Below, in pieces: positions 1 through 9,639 of a stretch of DNA of 64,000 nucleotides. This DNA is from Marinobacter sp. HL-58. GTDB taxonomy: Bacteria; Pseudomonadota; Gammaproteobacteria; Pseudomonadales; Oleiphilaceae. How positions within the stretch are numbered: position 1 is the first letter of the stretch; each line of letters begins with the position of its first letter. The position numbers were made by a program, and so were the translations under genes. Under the pieces are notes generated by a model. That model was not told the origin of the DNA. It saw nothing but the letters and a program-made list of their open reading frames with translations, and searched no databases. The stretch covers positions 54,172-118,171 of the forward strand of contig NZ_LIHP01000019.1 of NCBI RefSeq assembly GCF_001314605.1. The letters run 5' to 3'.

Positions 1-2986
1 AACTTAGGTGTCCCATATCAGATCTTGGATCTACCGGATCAAAAGGACTTTCCAGGAAATCTCTTATCTGGGGCTCTATTCGGGTGCGATCGGCGATTTC
101 GGATTCGGCAATCTCCTCCCTGTCTGAAGCGACGGTGCTTCCGATCTCATGGAGCGAGGCCATGTAACGATTAATGCTTTCCGAGAGTCGACGAATCTGA
201 ACGCGCTCAATGCTCTCCTTCACATGAGGGAAACTGACCTGTATTAAGTCATCCTCTTCCGGATCGCTGAAGCCTTCACGAGTGAGCCGCCGCTGTGCCA
301 GTGAGCCAACGCGGTCAACTCGGCCGTTCTTCTGCTCTATGCTCACTGGCGAGCCTGATACGCCGTAGTGGACAACGCTGTCGCAGAATAGGTGTAGGTC
401 TTCCCCTTCCTGAAACACGTTCGTGCTCACAAGTACCAATGGATACCCTGGCATACGAAACTTGCGGGCCTGGGCTGAGCGCTGCCCCGGCGCATTGGTC
501 TCGCCCGTGGCACCAATGGTCGGGGCAATTGGGTTTAGCTGGTTACTCAGATAGCGGCGATATTCATTGGTACCCAGGTCAGAAATGCCTGGAAGGTTGG
601 CTTTCAATATTGCCGGCAGCTCATCCGCCAGCCCCTTTAGCTCACGATAGGTGGAAAACCCGGGTACTTGGGGCTGTCGAGTTAACTCAGCAACGAAATC
701 TTTAATCCAGCCAATGAGGACGTTGGTATTGAGATCTCCCTCTCCCTGCCTCAACCGCGACACGTAAAGATCAATCATGCCGTGGCCCGTGCGAATTACC
801 GTCGATATAAGTGCTGTGTGTATATCGACGGTCCTCAGAAGCGCTTGGGTGTCCTCAGGTTTAGTCGAAGCTGTCGTTTCAGTCAGCCGACAAAGCACCT
901 TTCCTAAACTTGGCAGGATTTGCCCCCTCAGCTCGTCGCTGGCCTCTAGCTCAGAGAACAATGTTGGTAAGCAGAGCTGCTCTCGAACATCCTGAGGGAC
1001 TAGTGGAGCACCATCTTCCTGCGATTTCTGATGACTGAGGGAAGCTCGAAGATGATCTCGAAGTGGCGCAAAAGTGCTGTGTCCGAGTTGGTTTACCCAG
1101 GCATCCAGGAAAAACAGTTGCGACAGCCTGAATTTCCGGAGGTACTCCTGTGCCTGAACCTTTCCAAGATCAGCAAGGGACGTTTCGGTTGCAGCGGCCA
1201 AACATTGCTCGATAACTTGGCGTAGATCCACACCGCTGAAAAAACAGATGAGCTTTGCCCAATTCACCTCTAACAGAGGGCTTGCGAGGCGCGTTGGGTG
1301 CGAAAGGCTTTGCCTCACCTGATCCGGCGTTAAAAGATCTCCCCAGGTCTTCTTTTTTTGAGGCTTTGGCGCATCGCCTCGGAAGAACCAGTTGAAGAGG
1401 TTGTCGTTCTTGGGTGGCTGCCGGAGTTCCGCCTCTCCAGTGCTGCCCTCCTCCGCGAGGCCCTCATCTATGCGCTCGTCCCTGAATCGGCTGATTTCAC
1501 GGTATTCGCTGATCACGCCTTGCATAGAGCTCAGTGCTTTTGGGCGATCTTGCAGGCGGAAATTCAGGTAATTGACCAGCCAGTCGTCATAGCATTCATC
1601 GAGTTTCTGCTTGAGTTCTTTGACGCTTTTCACCCGACGCACAAATACAAGCTGTTTGCGGTTCTCCTGAAAAACCGCATTGGCCAACTGCTTTGCAACG
1701 GTGTCCATTTTAGGGTGTGGCAGTGAGCGCCCTAGATTTGCATTTACATAGCTGTCGACAATAGCGCCAACCACGTTCCGGTCCTGCGCATCGCGCCCTC
1801 TATCATCGGGGTCTTCGCTATCGAACTCCACCCGGGGGGACCGAGTGGTTTCACCATAGCTCTCGAAAGATGCGAGCATCCCCATTTGAAAGGACGGAGA
1901 GCCATGCTTGTGACCAAGTGCATCGCCAACCTTCTTCTGAACCAGGGCCGTGACCAACTTCTGTTCATCCGTTTCCAGTTCAATCGCTGCCTTTTGCCCA
2001 TCGCGCCACTCCGCACGGTACATATTGCGGGTGTATTCTTTGTCGCCGATTTTCAATCGGTTTAGGCGACGCACCATAAACCGGGCAATCTCTGTTTTGT
2101 CCGTTACAGACTGGGCGTTCCTTAGCAGGCCGTCCTTTCCTACCAGAGCAAGCTGGTTCCGTAGTTGTTCCAAGTTACGGTCGTAAGGCGTGGCGGAGAG
2201 CAGCAAGGCATTGCGTACGCGACGCTGAAAAGGTCTGTCCTCAGCGTTTTGGTTTTGATAGAAACCCAAGACCTGAGAAAGTACGCGGTTTCGGTCGCTG
2301 CTATCGAAATCGTGTTTGAAATTGTGGCTCTCGTCGATAACCACCAGATCAAAAGTGGGCAGCACGTAATTCAGGGCCCGGGCGAACTCGTCTTTTACCC
2401 CACGATGAGTGGGGTCGCCACCTGGGACCGAAAATGCGGGTAACATTTTCTGCAGTTTCTTGCGCTGCTCATTCCAGCTTCTGATTGCGGCCTCATCGTA
2501 TTCATCGGCAGCTTTTTTCAAGCCAAAGCTAAAACTGCCATTGCGAACGAAAAAGTCAGCATAAAAGCCTGAGGCCGCTGTATGGATCAGATCTTCCAGG
2601 CTATCGCATTTAGCCACGGGGGCAGCCGGCTTGCCCTCCGGAGTACGCACTCGATAGCTAGCAGTACATACGTTTCTGTCGATAAAGCTGGCATGTTCCC
2701 GCAGCCATTTGTCCTGAACATTGGCACTCGGGCAGATATAGAGAACCCGCAGAGCCGGGTTGAAATACCGCATCAGCGCAACAACTCCGAGCGCTATGTA
2801 GGTTTTTCCCATTCCGACTTCATCGGCGAGATAACCTAACCCGATATTCTCGGTGTTGATCATGTTGAAGAGAGCAACCGCGCCACGGAGCTGGACCTCG
2901 CCGAGCGATTTGAGCTCATCCCTACCACCACTGAAATCAAGAATATGGCGTGCAGAGTCCAGGTCGAGGATGGGGTAAGGTTTCAT
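1..2986 (-). CDS. SNF2/SF2-type helicase, 3' end beyond window
   Basis: Large ATP-dependent DNA helicase or translocase, open to the left edge, so at least 995 residues are visible and the C-terminus is missing. Helicase motifs appear in order: Walker A ADEVGMGKT (residues 54-62), motif II VIDESHN near residue 214, motif III LLSATPYDR near 265, and a motif V/VI block containing STNVFQEGEDLH and EQKNGRVDR near residues 850-890. The EQ..GR.DR form is typical of SNF2-like enzymes. The start ATG overlaps the stop of the upstream PLD gene as ATGA, so translation is probably coupled. I see no in-frame stop in the parts I translated. With its PLD partner it resembles defence helicase-nuclease modules such as DISARM, but the other DISARM genes are not seen. 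Confidence 0.88.
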   Translation of the reverse strand, partial: MKPYPILDLDSARHILDFSGGRDELKSLGEVQLRGAVALFNMINTENIGLGYLADEVGMGKTYIALGVVALMRYFNPALRVLYICPSANVQDKWLREHASFIDRNVCTASYRVRTPEGKPAAPVAKCDSLEDLIHTAASGFYADFFVRNGSFSFGLKKAADEYDEAAIRSWNEQRKKLQKMLPAFSVPGGDPTHRGVKDEFARALNYVLPTFDLVVIDESHNFKHDFDSSDRNRVLSQVLGFYQNQNAEDRPFQRRVRNALLLSATPYDRNLEQLRNQLALVGKDGLLRNAQSVTDKTEIARFMVRRLNRLKIGDKEYTRNMYRAEWRDGQKAAIELETDEQKLVTALVQKKVGDALGHKHGSPSFQMGMLASFESYGETTRSPRVEFDSEDPDDRGRDAQDRNVVGAIVDSYVNANLGRSLPHPKMDTVAKQLANAVFQENRKQLVFVRRVKSVKELKQKLDECYDDWLVNYLNFRLQDRPKALSSMQGVISEYREISRFRDERIDEGLAEEGSTGEAELRQPPKNDNLFNWFFRGDAPKPQKKKTWGDLLTPDQVRQSLSHPTRLASPLLEVNWAKLICFFSGVDLRQVIEQCLAAATETSLADLGKVQAQEYLRKFRLSQLFFLDAWVNQLGHSTFAPLRDHLRASLSHQKSQEDGAPLVPQDVREQLCLPTLFSELEASDELRGQILPSLGKVLCRLTETTASTKPEDTQALLRTVDIHTALISTVIRTGHGMIDLYVSRLRQGEGDLNTNVLIGWIKDFVAELTRQPQVPGFSTYRELKGLADELPAILKANLPGISDLGTNEYRRYLSNQLNPIAPTIGATGETNAPGQRSAQARKFRMPGYPLVLVSTNVFQEGEDLHLFCDSVVHYGVSGSPVSIEQKNGRVDRVGSLAQRRLTREGFSDPEEDDLIQVSFPHVKESIERVQIRRLSESINRYMASLHEIGSTVASDREEIAESEIADRTRIEPQIRDFLESPFDPVDPRSDMGHLS

Positions 2987-5019
2987 GCGCTGGCCTCCGT
3001 TCCTTCGACCCGGTACTGCTCCAGGAATTGAGCCTCAAACCAATCGAAGAACCGGTCTCTATCAGCCTCACGCTCACTGGACAGTTTGATCAATTTGCTC
3101 TCGCGTATCTGTTGAAGAAGAGTTTCGATAAACTCCAACTGCTCTGTGACATAGGGGCGACCTGCAAATTGGGCTGATCGATAGACTTCCTTGGCACTGA
3201 GTAATAAAAGATACGCACTGACCGGATGGAGCGGCTGATCACTCTCCTCAGCGGGTTCGAGTACAGCCGCAGCTCGGCCTACTAATGTTGGTAGGCTATC
3301 CACACCAGTGCCGGTGAGGTAGTAATCCTGCTTCTTAGTTGTGGATTGCTCATTGCTGAGGTCACGTCGCAACATGCGAAATGCGTGGAACAACTCGGCA
3401 TACTCGGAGAAGAACTCATTCTCCAGAGGTGCCTCCTCGATCAGGCTGGTTTCCCCTCGCTCGCCGAGTTCAAAAAGCCGTTTGACCCTTGCGTCGGTCA
3501 GCAACAGTTGACGGCGCTCCGGAGACATTCCGGCATAAATCGCAAGGATCTGTTGAGGAGACAGTGTGGCGAGCTCAGGTTGCGGTTTGTGCGACCAGTG
3601 CGTTTGCTGAAGTAAAACACGGTGCGGAGCGATTAGTTCACCGGAATCGCAAACCCGCCCAGACACGAGGATCAGGGAGCCATTGGCGAGCGCTTTCTCC
3701 AGAGCTTCGGTGTTGCCTGTGTAGTCGCTCAAAACGTTTCTGAGACGCCAGCCGGTCACTGCCGCATTGCCTACCCCATCTGGGCCGATAAGATCAATTT
3801 CGATCGGGCTTTCAGAGTCCACTGCTCCGCTCAGCGTTTTATTCAGCCAATCAAAGGTGAGGGAGATCTGAGGCCTGACACCCTCAGCTTCCTGATCCTG
3901 CTCGCCGGGTGCCGGGTCTAGGGATCTTTGGCTAACGTCCGGCAGATCGTCAGAGATGACTTCCAAGAGCAACTCGGTATCCGTAGCTACCAGAAACCCG
4001 GCTTCGACATTCTCATTGAGCGCTTTGTAGGTGAAATTCACTGACCCAACAAAGGTTAGAGCCCGATCAGCGCCAATGAAATTGAAAATCTTGGCGTGCA
4101 GTTCCCGATGAGGCTCTTTCCCTACTCCCAATGGTTCTGATGTTGTTTGCACCCAATCAGACCAGGAGACGTTCTCCAAACTATCAATGTGAGCCAAATA
4201 ATCGAGGTTACAAAGCGCCTCCTGTTTGTCATCACGCGGCAACAATAGGCGCACATTACTTACGCCCAAATCCTGAAATGCCTTATGCAGATTATTCCTG
4301 GAGTCGTCGGCAAAAAATGGTGAGATAATCTCCAGTTCAACGGGCTCTTTAAGCTGGCGGATCTCTTCCGATAGAAAGTCCAGAAACCGTGTTGTACTCG
4401 ATAATCCGAAATAATGAACCGGCGGTGCTTCAGGATCTACTACACAGCTGCCCAAAAATCTCTGTATTTTTGCGACAGCACCATTGCCCGACTGGAGTAT
4501 CTGTTTACCTTGCAGATAGTCGAGATCCCTTTTCAATGCCTGCAGAAACTCTCCGTGACCATCGCGTTGGCCAATCTCCTCCCAGTGCTGGCATTCAATG
4601 TTATCCCACCAACCAGCCTTAGTGAGGTTATTGGAACCGGCGGATATCAGTAAGGAGTCACTTTCCCCAGCGCAGTTACCTACAAGCAGAAACGATAGCT
4701 TCGCGTGGAAAGCACGATTTCCTTCTGAAACACCGTGGCAGCCGTATTCCATCCCAGGTGAGCTTTCACCCTGAATACGGAAAATGTTCTGATCGTAAAA
4801 GACATCAATCGGCAGTTCGGCTTCCCTGAGGGATTCTCGCACCTGGAACTGTTTCACCCGCTCATCGATCGAGAATGAGCTGTTTTCTGGCAAGAGCAGA
4901 GGAACAACTTCGAGCTCAAAAAATGCGGGATCGAACGTGTAGGTGGTGAAGACAGCGGCTTTGACTGGGCGTCCTCCCAACTGCTCTTCAAGGTATTGTG
5001 ATATCTGCGCATTATCCAT
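2983..5019 (-). CDS. PLD-superfamily protein, probable nuclease of a defence cassette
   Basis: A protein of about 678 residues with two phospholipase D half-sites. The first reads HAKLSF followed by GSNNLTKAG; the second reads HAKIFNF followed by GSVNFTYKALNEN. HxK plus a downstream Asn is the PLD signature, and two copies normally form one active site for phosphodiester cleavage. I chose the start at MDNAQISQYL, which follows GAGGGGCG and overlaps the upstream gene by 8 bp; an in-frame ATG lies further upstream at 5088. The gene sits between the 406-aa protein and the helicase, and both junctions overlap, so the three subunits are probably made together. No signal peptide or membrane segment is visible, so a cytoplasmic DNA-targeting role is the best inference. 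The substrate is unproven. Confidence 0.8.
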   Translation of the reverse strand: MDNAQISQYLEEQLGGRPVKAAVFTTYTFDPAFFELEVVPLLLPENSSFSIDERVKQFQVRESLREAELPIDVFYDQNIFRIQGESSPGMEYGCHGVSEGNRAFHAKLSFLLVGNCAGESDSLLISAGSNNLTKAGWWDNIECQHWEEIGQRDGHGEFLQALKRDLDYLQGKQILQSGNGAVAKIQRFLGSCVVDPEAPPVHYFGLSSTTRFLDFLSEEIRQLKEPVELEIISPFFADDSRNNLHKAFQDLGVSNVRLLLPRDDKQEALCNLDYLAHIDSLENVSWSDWVQTTSEPLGVGKEPHRELHAKIFNFIGADRALTFVGSVNFTYKALNENVEAGFLVATDTELLLEVISDDLPDVSQRSLDPAPGEQDQEAEGVRPQISLTFDWLNKTLSGAVDSESPIEIDLIGPDGVGNAAVTGWRLRNVLSDYTGNTEALEKALANGSLILVSGRVCDSGELIAPHRVLLQQTHWSHKPQPELATLSPQQILAIYAGMSPERRQLLLTDARVKRLFELGERGETSLIEEAPLENEFFSEYAELFHAFRMLRRDLSNEQSTTKKQDYYLTGTGVDSLPTLVGRAAAVLEPAEESDQPLHPVSAYLLLLSAKEVYRSAQFAGRPYVTEQLEFIETLLQQIRESKLIKLSSEREADRDRFFDWFEAQFLEQYRVEGTEASA

Positions 5020-6232
5020 TACGCCCCTCCAGGTTCGCTTTGGCAATGCGAAAATAGGAGCCCAGGAAGTAATCGTAGTCCCAGTCACCTAGGAGAGCCT
5101 TCTGGGACCGAAGAACAGCTGTTTCTGACTTCACTTTGACGTTGAGAATGTCGCCGTCACAGGTTACCCAGGGAGCACCGCCCCTCGCTTTCATAACGTC
5201 CGCATTTAATTTAGTGACGGCTTTCACTGCTCCCCAGTGGTTGCCAGCTTTCAGATTGTCGTTGATCTCACAAAGCGCGTTCCGTCGCGTCATCCCTTGG
5301 GGCAAAGTCTCTGGCAAGTGGTCATAGTCATAAGCTTGGCTTTCAAGCTGCTCCACTACTGAAGCAACCGGTCGATGATCCTGCGTTAGCAGGTAATAAA
5401 ACACGTTGTTAGCAGCAACCAGCACACGCTCTACTCGCTGGATTTCTTCGAGATACCTCTGCAAGTCAGCTGATGCAGCGCTCTGAACTTCATTCAGGTT
5501 CTGGGCAAATCCATCGGTCAATTTGCCCTCGCTTACGAGTTTTGCGCTTACGGAGAAAAGCTCGCCTTGAACCAAGGCATTTTGGTTTTGGTGCCCACGA
5601 AGCAGGACATGAGTGAGCTTCTGTCGAACGCTTTCCTTTCGAATTGCCTCCCAAAATTGGGGTGCCAAGCGTTCACATTCATTTCGGGAAAGCTGACCGT
5701 CGACTCTGAACAGCTGAATGAATTCGTTGGAGTTGAGATCCCTCGCGATTGTTTCAGCAAGCGCCTCCCCTTCAGCCGTAAGCTTCCGATCGCTTCCTTC
5801 TGCAAGCCCGGAATCTTTAAGGGCCGAACTGTAAAGGCCCCACAATCCATAGCTTGCCTGATTGCTCAGAATTTGAGCCTTCAAGCTGATAGCTAACGAC
5901 TCCGCTTGAGCTGTCATATTTTTGTGAACGCGGGTAATACCCATGATTTCTTTGCTACCGGACTGGTGCCGGAGGTAGGCGGCAAGCTGCTCGTAGCGGA
6001 GGAACGTCTCCCTGATTAGCCGCTCGCGACTGTCTTTGTCGGCATTTCCATGAATCTGGTGTGACCAATAGAACCCGAGCAGCGCAACGGTGAAGTTCTC
6101 GACGGAGCTGGTGATGGTTGTCAGGTTGCCGACTACTTTTCGGCCGAAATTGGTCCATACAAGCTCGAAACCCAGTGGGTCACGTGAACCTTTGGGTTTG
6201 GCTCGGTCATCAAGGAGTGAAAGGAAAGGCAT
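5012..6232 (-). CDS. Unrecognised 406-aa protein of helicase-PLD operon
   Basis: I do not recognise a family. The protein starts MPFLSLLDDRAKPKGSRDP, is mainly charged and probably helical, and has no signal peptide, obvious membrane span or nuclease motif. Its stop overlaps the start of the PLD gene by 8 bp, and 47 bp separate it from the HExxH gene upstream, so it belongs to a four-gene leftward operon. In helicase-PLD defence systems the third subunit often recognises the target or forms a scaffold. That role here is inference from position only. Confidence 0.75.
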   Translation of the reverse strand: MPFLSLLDDRAKPKGSRDPLGFELVWTNFGRKVVGNLTTITSSVENFTVALLGFYWSHQIHGNADKDSRERLIRETFLRYEQLAAYLRHQSGSKEIMGITRVHKNMTAQAESLAISLKAQILSNQASYGLWGLYSSALKDSGLAEGSDRKLTAEGEALAETIARDLNSNEFIQLFRVDGQLSRNECERLAPQFWEAIRKESVRQKLTHVLLRGHQNQNALVQGELFSVSAKLVSEGKLTDGFAQNLNEVQSAASADLQRYLEEIQRVERVLVAANNVFYYLLTQDHRPVASVVEQLESQAYDYDHLPETLPQGMTRRNALCEINDNLKAGNHWGAVKAVTKLNADVMKARGGAPWVTCDGDILNVKVKSETAVLRSQKALLGDWDYDYFLGSYFRIAKANLEGRNG

Positions 6233-6279
6233 ATCGTTTCAGATCCCTCTGTTTATTATTCTGGACCCCCCGCTTTTCG

Positions 6280-6774
6280 TCAGAGGGTCGCGACTACTTT
6301 TTTCTCCACATCAAAGGACACTACTCCCTTTTCGAACATTCTCTGCAGACCATACGCCATCCCCTCAAGCGGTGCCTTTTCGCTGTACCCAAATCTTCGT
6401 ATTTCTTCCATATAGCGCTGTATAAAGTTTCGCGCGCCAAGCGTTCGCCATTGGATTACGTGTACAAGTTCGTGAAAGTGGATACCAATATCTCTGGCCA
6501 CATCTGGCAGAAGGTAGTAAGTATCTTTGTAGGTGATACCTCCGAGCTGGTCCTCGTTATCCAGAAAGTCACCCAACCCTGCTTCTCTGAGCTCCGGCAT
6601 CTTTGGCATGGGGAGAGCCTTCACGACCACGAAATAGGATGAGCGGAGCAGCTCCGGGCGATAATAGCCTTCAAATTGGTGCTGTAAAACTGAACAGGGG
6701 CGGCGGTCGCTTTTGTGGGCCTCATTGATCTCATCAATCCAGGATTCCAGCAGTTCAATCATTTCCTCTCCCAA
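6280..6774 (-). CDS. Small putative zinc metallopeptidase-like protein (HELVH)
   Basis: A 164-residue protein carrying HELVHVIQW, where H101, E102 and H105 make an HExxH zinc-binding and catalytic motif. No secretion signal is visible. It opens a four-gene leftward operon that continues with the 406-aa protein, the PLD protein and the helicase. HExxH proteins in defence and toxin contexts can act as regulators or effectors that cleave a partner, but the sequence does not show a target. An alternative start is the Met five codons in (MIELLESWID). The region just upstream is divergent from the DUF2384 gene, so the operon promoter probably lies between 6775 and 6947. Confidence 0.7.
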   Translation of the reverse strand: MGEEMIELLESWIDEINEAHKSDRRPCSVLQHQFEGYYRPELLRSSYFVVVKALPMPKMPELREAGLGDFLDNEDQLGGITYKDTYYLLPDVARDIGIHFHELVHVIQWRTLGARNFIQRYMEEIRRFGYSEKAPLEGMAYGLQRMFEKGVVSFDVEKKVVATL

Positions 6775-6947
6775 AACTTAGAACCATCCATCGGATGTTG
6801 CCAACTTCCGGACTCCAGTAGTTAGCCTGCGAATTTGACCAGTCATCAATACTGCTTTCTTCGTTAGAAATTTCCAAGGGTTCACTATCCCCTACCACCA
6901 GCATAGAATCGATAGAGTAACGGGCTGGCTGAAGGACGAGGGTTCAC

Positions 6948-7166
6948 ATGGCCAATCTAAAAGCGGACCTTGAAGGGCTTCGGGCTCAAGTCATTTCCAA
7001 CGCTACCGAGCTTTTCGAAGGCGATCAGGAGATGGCGGAAAAATGGCTATCAAAACCTCTTCCTGCAATCGGTAACGAGGTGCCCATCAACTACATTGAT
7101 ACCTCCGAGCAAGCACAACAGCTGCTCGATATCATCGGCCGGCTCGAACACGGAGTTTGGACTTAG
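6948..7166 (+). CDS. Orphan MbcA/ParS/Xre (DUF2384)-type antitoxin domain protein
   Basis: A 72-residue protein whose C-terminal half (AEKWLSKPLPAIG then a TSEQAQQLLDIIGRLEHGVW tail) matches the DUF2384 toxin-binding domain of MbcA/ParS/Xre antitoxins. Family members normally have an N-terminal DNA-binding region and pair with a RES-domain toxin. Here the N-terminal part is only about 25 residues and no RES toxin gene is adjacent on either side. It may be a shortened or solitary antitoxin. The gene is divergent from the helicase-PLD operon. Confidence 0.7.
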   Translation: MANLKADLEGLRAQVISNATELFEGDQEMAEKWLSKPLPAIGNEVPINYIDTSEQAQQLLDIIGRLEHGVWT

Positions 7167-8137
7167 AAATCCTGTCTGAACGATTTCTCGGCAAAAGATG
7201 TGCACCGGTGATGCTCAAACTCCTCCCAGGTGCCCCGTAGTGTCCTCCAAATGTACCTGTAATGGACTTTCGGGGCGAGTTTCCTTTTTGCTCATCCCAG
7301 GTTATCGCTCCTAAGTACACTTGGAGTCTACTGGGAGGCCAGTAAACAATCCCGGACTGTATTCGCGCCCCACATAATGCCGCATGGTAACAGGCATCAT
7401 ATTGGTCTTATTGCACTAATTCTGCGTTTACGCGAGTAGACAAGCCCATTCTCGGTTCTGATAATGGGGGCTCAATCCGAGTGAGATCACTCGGCGAGGT
7501 AGCTGGCCTTCGTTAAATCTCAAACAGTACGCGAATGACCTTCAATTCTTGAACGGTCTCCTTCAGGGCAAAGCCCGATCCAAACTGCACACAGCAGCCG
7601 AGCGGAATTCATTTCCGCCAACCCAACCACCCTTCTGGGCCCCCTCATCTCTGCAAGCGACAACCGAACGTTAGAGAGATGCATTGACCTGGAGCTGGGA
7701 ACCCCAGTATTTCCAATACCTCCAAGCCGGTCCTCGGACTAGAACTGGTCGAAAACCCTGACTAAAACCAGATTCGAGCGGAATCATTCCCCCGGTGCAT
7801 CACCACCGGCAAGCTCGATTCGACCTGTTCGCCCCTCAGCCTGATCCACATATCAGACGCCCATCTTTTGCATTGTCACGCTGACTCCGTGACGCCTCCG
7901 CTACCCCAACGATCAGCATTCGCTGATTTGTTAGCCACGGTTCGCAATGGACAAACACTGTGCCTGCAGCGGCACGAACGACACTCCCAACGATCATAGG
8001 AGACTTCCCCATGGTTATGTATCTGACTGCGGCGACGGGGTGGAGTGTTAGCGAGGTGACCGGGCACTCATAGCCGCAGGGTTGGCCTCGCATCAGCTGC
8101 TTTCGATCTCAGACTATTTGAAGCAGGTAATTTAGCA
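7167..8137. other. Long region without a recognised gene
   Basis: About 970 bp between the DUF2384 gene and the interrupted integrase. Only short open frames without recognisable similarity occur on either strand. The one structured element I can point to is the 18-bp palindrome at 7477-7494. The region could hold the attachment or end sequences of the element mobilised by the recombinase genes that follow, or a decayed gene. Confidence 0.6.
7477..7494. repeat. 18-bp palindrome
   Basis: CCGAGTGA and TCACTCGG are perfect inverted arms around a 2-nt spacer. A tight symmetric site of this size suits a dimeric DNA-binding protein or a recombinase core site. No neighbouring gene start explains it. 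Confidence 0.55.
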
Positions 8138-9121
8138 ATGAAACGGAAAACACCGCGCAGCCAGCAGCGCAATTTCGGCTACGGCAAGCAATTGCTGTAT
8201 GCCTTTGTGAAGGCATTAAACGTCCTCTTTGGCCCGGACCAGCATTACGGGACGCGCCGAACTCACGGAATTCGAATCAGAATCTTCGTCGAATTCTGCC
8301 TGCGACATGGCATCCGGGATGCCCGGTATATCGATCATGAGCTTGTGGAGGCCTATGGCAGCTACCTACGTCACCGCCTGTATGATGCCTACGAGTGGGC
8401 CGATGGTAAGCGTGACACGAAGATTTCAGTGTCATATGCACACAATCTCATCTCGACGGTGAACACCTGTCTGTACGCGATGCGTCGAGATGAGAAGTTG
8501 CAATTGTCCGCTCGCAAAGCGCTCGGCGTAGCCAGGTCTAACGTCCGTAAAACTGAGATTCAGGCGGACATAGCGGATACAAAGACCGCAGCAGATCTTA
8601 TGATCGCGTCCGGCCACGAGCGCGGAGCTGCCGTGGTTCTGCTATCCCGCGCCTGGGGAATGAGAGCGAATGAGTCCATTCTGCAGGACCTGAACCGGAT
8701 GATGGAGGAGGTAACAGAAACCGGATCCGCCGCCATTCTTGAAGGAACAAAAGGGGGTAGACGTTGCCGAAGCCGGACAATCAAAGCAGATGAGTTTCAG
8801 CGCGAGGCACTTGAATTCGCTCTCTCCGTTCGGCCTGCAGGTTCCTCGTGTCTGCTGTCGGAAACAGACAACGCGATTAGCTTTTACCGTCGAGAGCTCG
8901 GGCGCTGCAGGAGAATCCTTAAAAAGTGCGGGATTCCTTCCTTCCGGGAATTGCGCTGTGGATTCGCTCAGGACATTTACGAAGAAATCGTGCGGGGGCC
9001 CAGCCCCCTCCGCGCCCCTATCGGGGATCGAGTACTGGATCGTATTGCCCGTGAAACGGTCGCTCGCTTGCTGGGGCATGGTCGTACCTAAGTGGCCTCT
9101 TCCTACATCGGGGGCTACTAA
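8138..9121 (+). pseudogene. Tyrosine recombinase with in-frame stop before the catalytic Tyr
   Basis: An integrase-domain protein of about 317 residues (8138-9091). The arm I arginine (WGMRANES), the hairpin lysine (EGTKGGRR) and LLGHGRT are visible. The reading frame stops at TAA 9089-9091 directly after GHGRT. Without that stop it would continue VASSYIGGY and end at 9119-9121, and this short tail holds the expected catalytic tyrosine (codon 9104-9106). The HxxR box also looks altered, reading FRELRCGFA where a His is expected. The stop at 9119-9121 overlaps the ATG of the next gene as TAATG. Either this is a dead recombinase or its stop is recoded. Confidence 0.78.
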
Positions 9122-9486
9122 TGAATATCCGGGACATTACGCAGCACATTAAATGGAAGAAGGGTGCCTCTGATGCGACTAAAAATTGAACGATCCAACG
9201 GATCCAGGCGATGGCAAACGCTATTGAGGTCCAGTTTCCAGAGGTCCGATACTGCAATCAGATCAAGCTGAAGCACCTGAAATATGTGAGGGAGGCCTGG
9301 TTCGACAACGAAGGCCTGGCACCGAAAACAATGGCTGATTACACCCGTGCCATGCGGCTCATGATTAAGGCTCTGGGGAAAGACCGGCATTGGTTCGGTT
9401 ACCTGGGCTTGGTCCAGGACCGGATACGCGGAGGGCGGCGAGTGGTTTCACGAGTGACGAAAACCAGGTCACGAAATCGTCGATAA
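9121..9486 (+). pseudogene. Second recombinase-associated gene, also interrupted in frame
   Basis: Starting at ATG 9121 the frame encodes MNIRDITQHIKWKKG and stops at TGA 9187-9189 after 22 codons. It then continues in the same frame for another 99 codons to 9486, including the ATG at 9211. The downstream part (KTMADYTRAMRLMIKALGKD) looks like the N-terminal SAM-like, DNA-binding part of phage integrases. I take the two pieces as one gene broken by a nonsense codon. It is coupled to the preceding recombinase by TAATG. No catalytic domain follows, so it is either a partner protein or a truncated second recombinase. Confidence 0.55.
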
Positions 9487-9639
9487 ACGATCGTCCGATT
9501 GTTCGGGTGCGGTCCTTTGAAAAATTTCACAGGCCGAGCCCCCTCCCGGCACTGGTTCAGATTTCCGATGATCGCGTTAGGTGATGAGAGAGCTCATTGC
9601 CTGGAAAACGCAAATCCACAATCTGAACTGGAGTACCCG

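Noticed and set aside
295..2839. Several plus-strand open frames at the left edge
   Set aside because: They are shadows of the helicase read on the minus strand, which has clear helicase motifs through this whole stretch.
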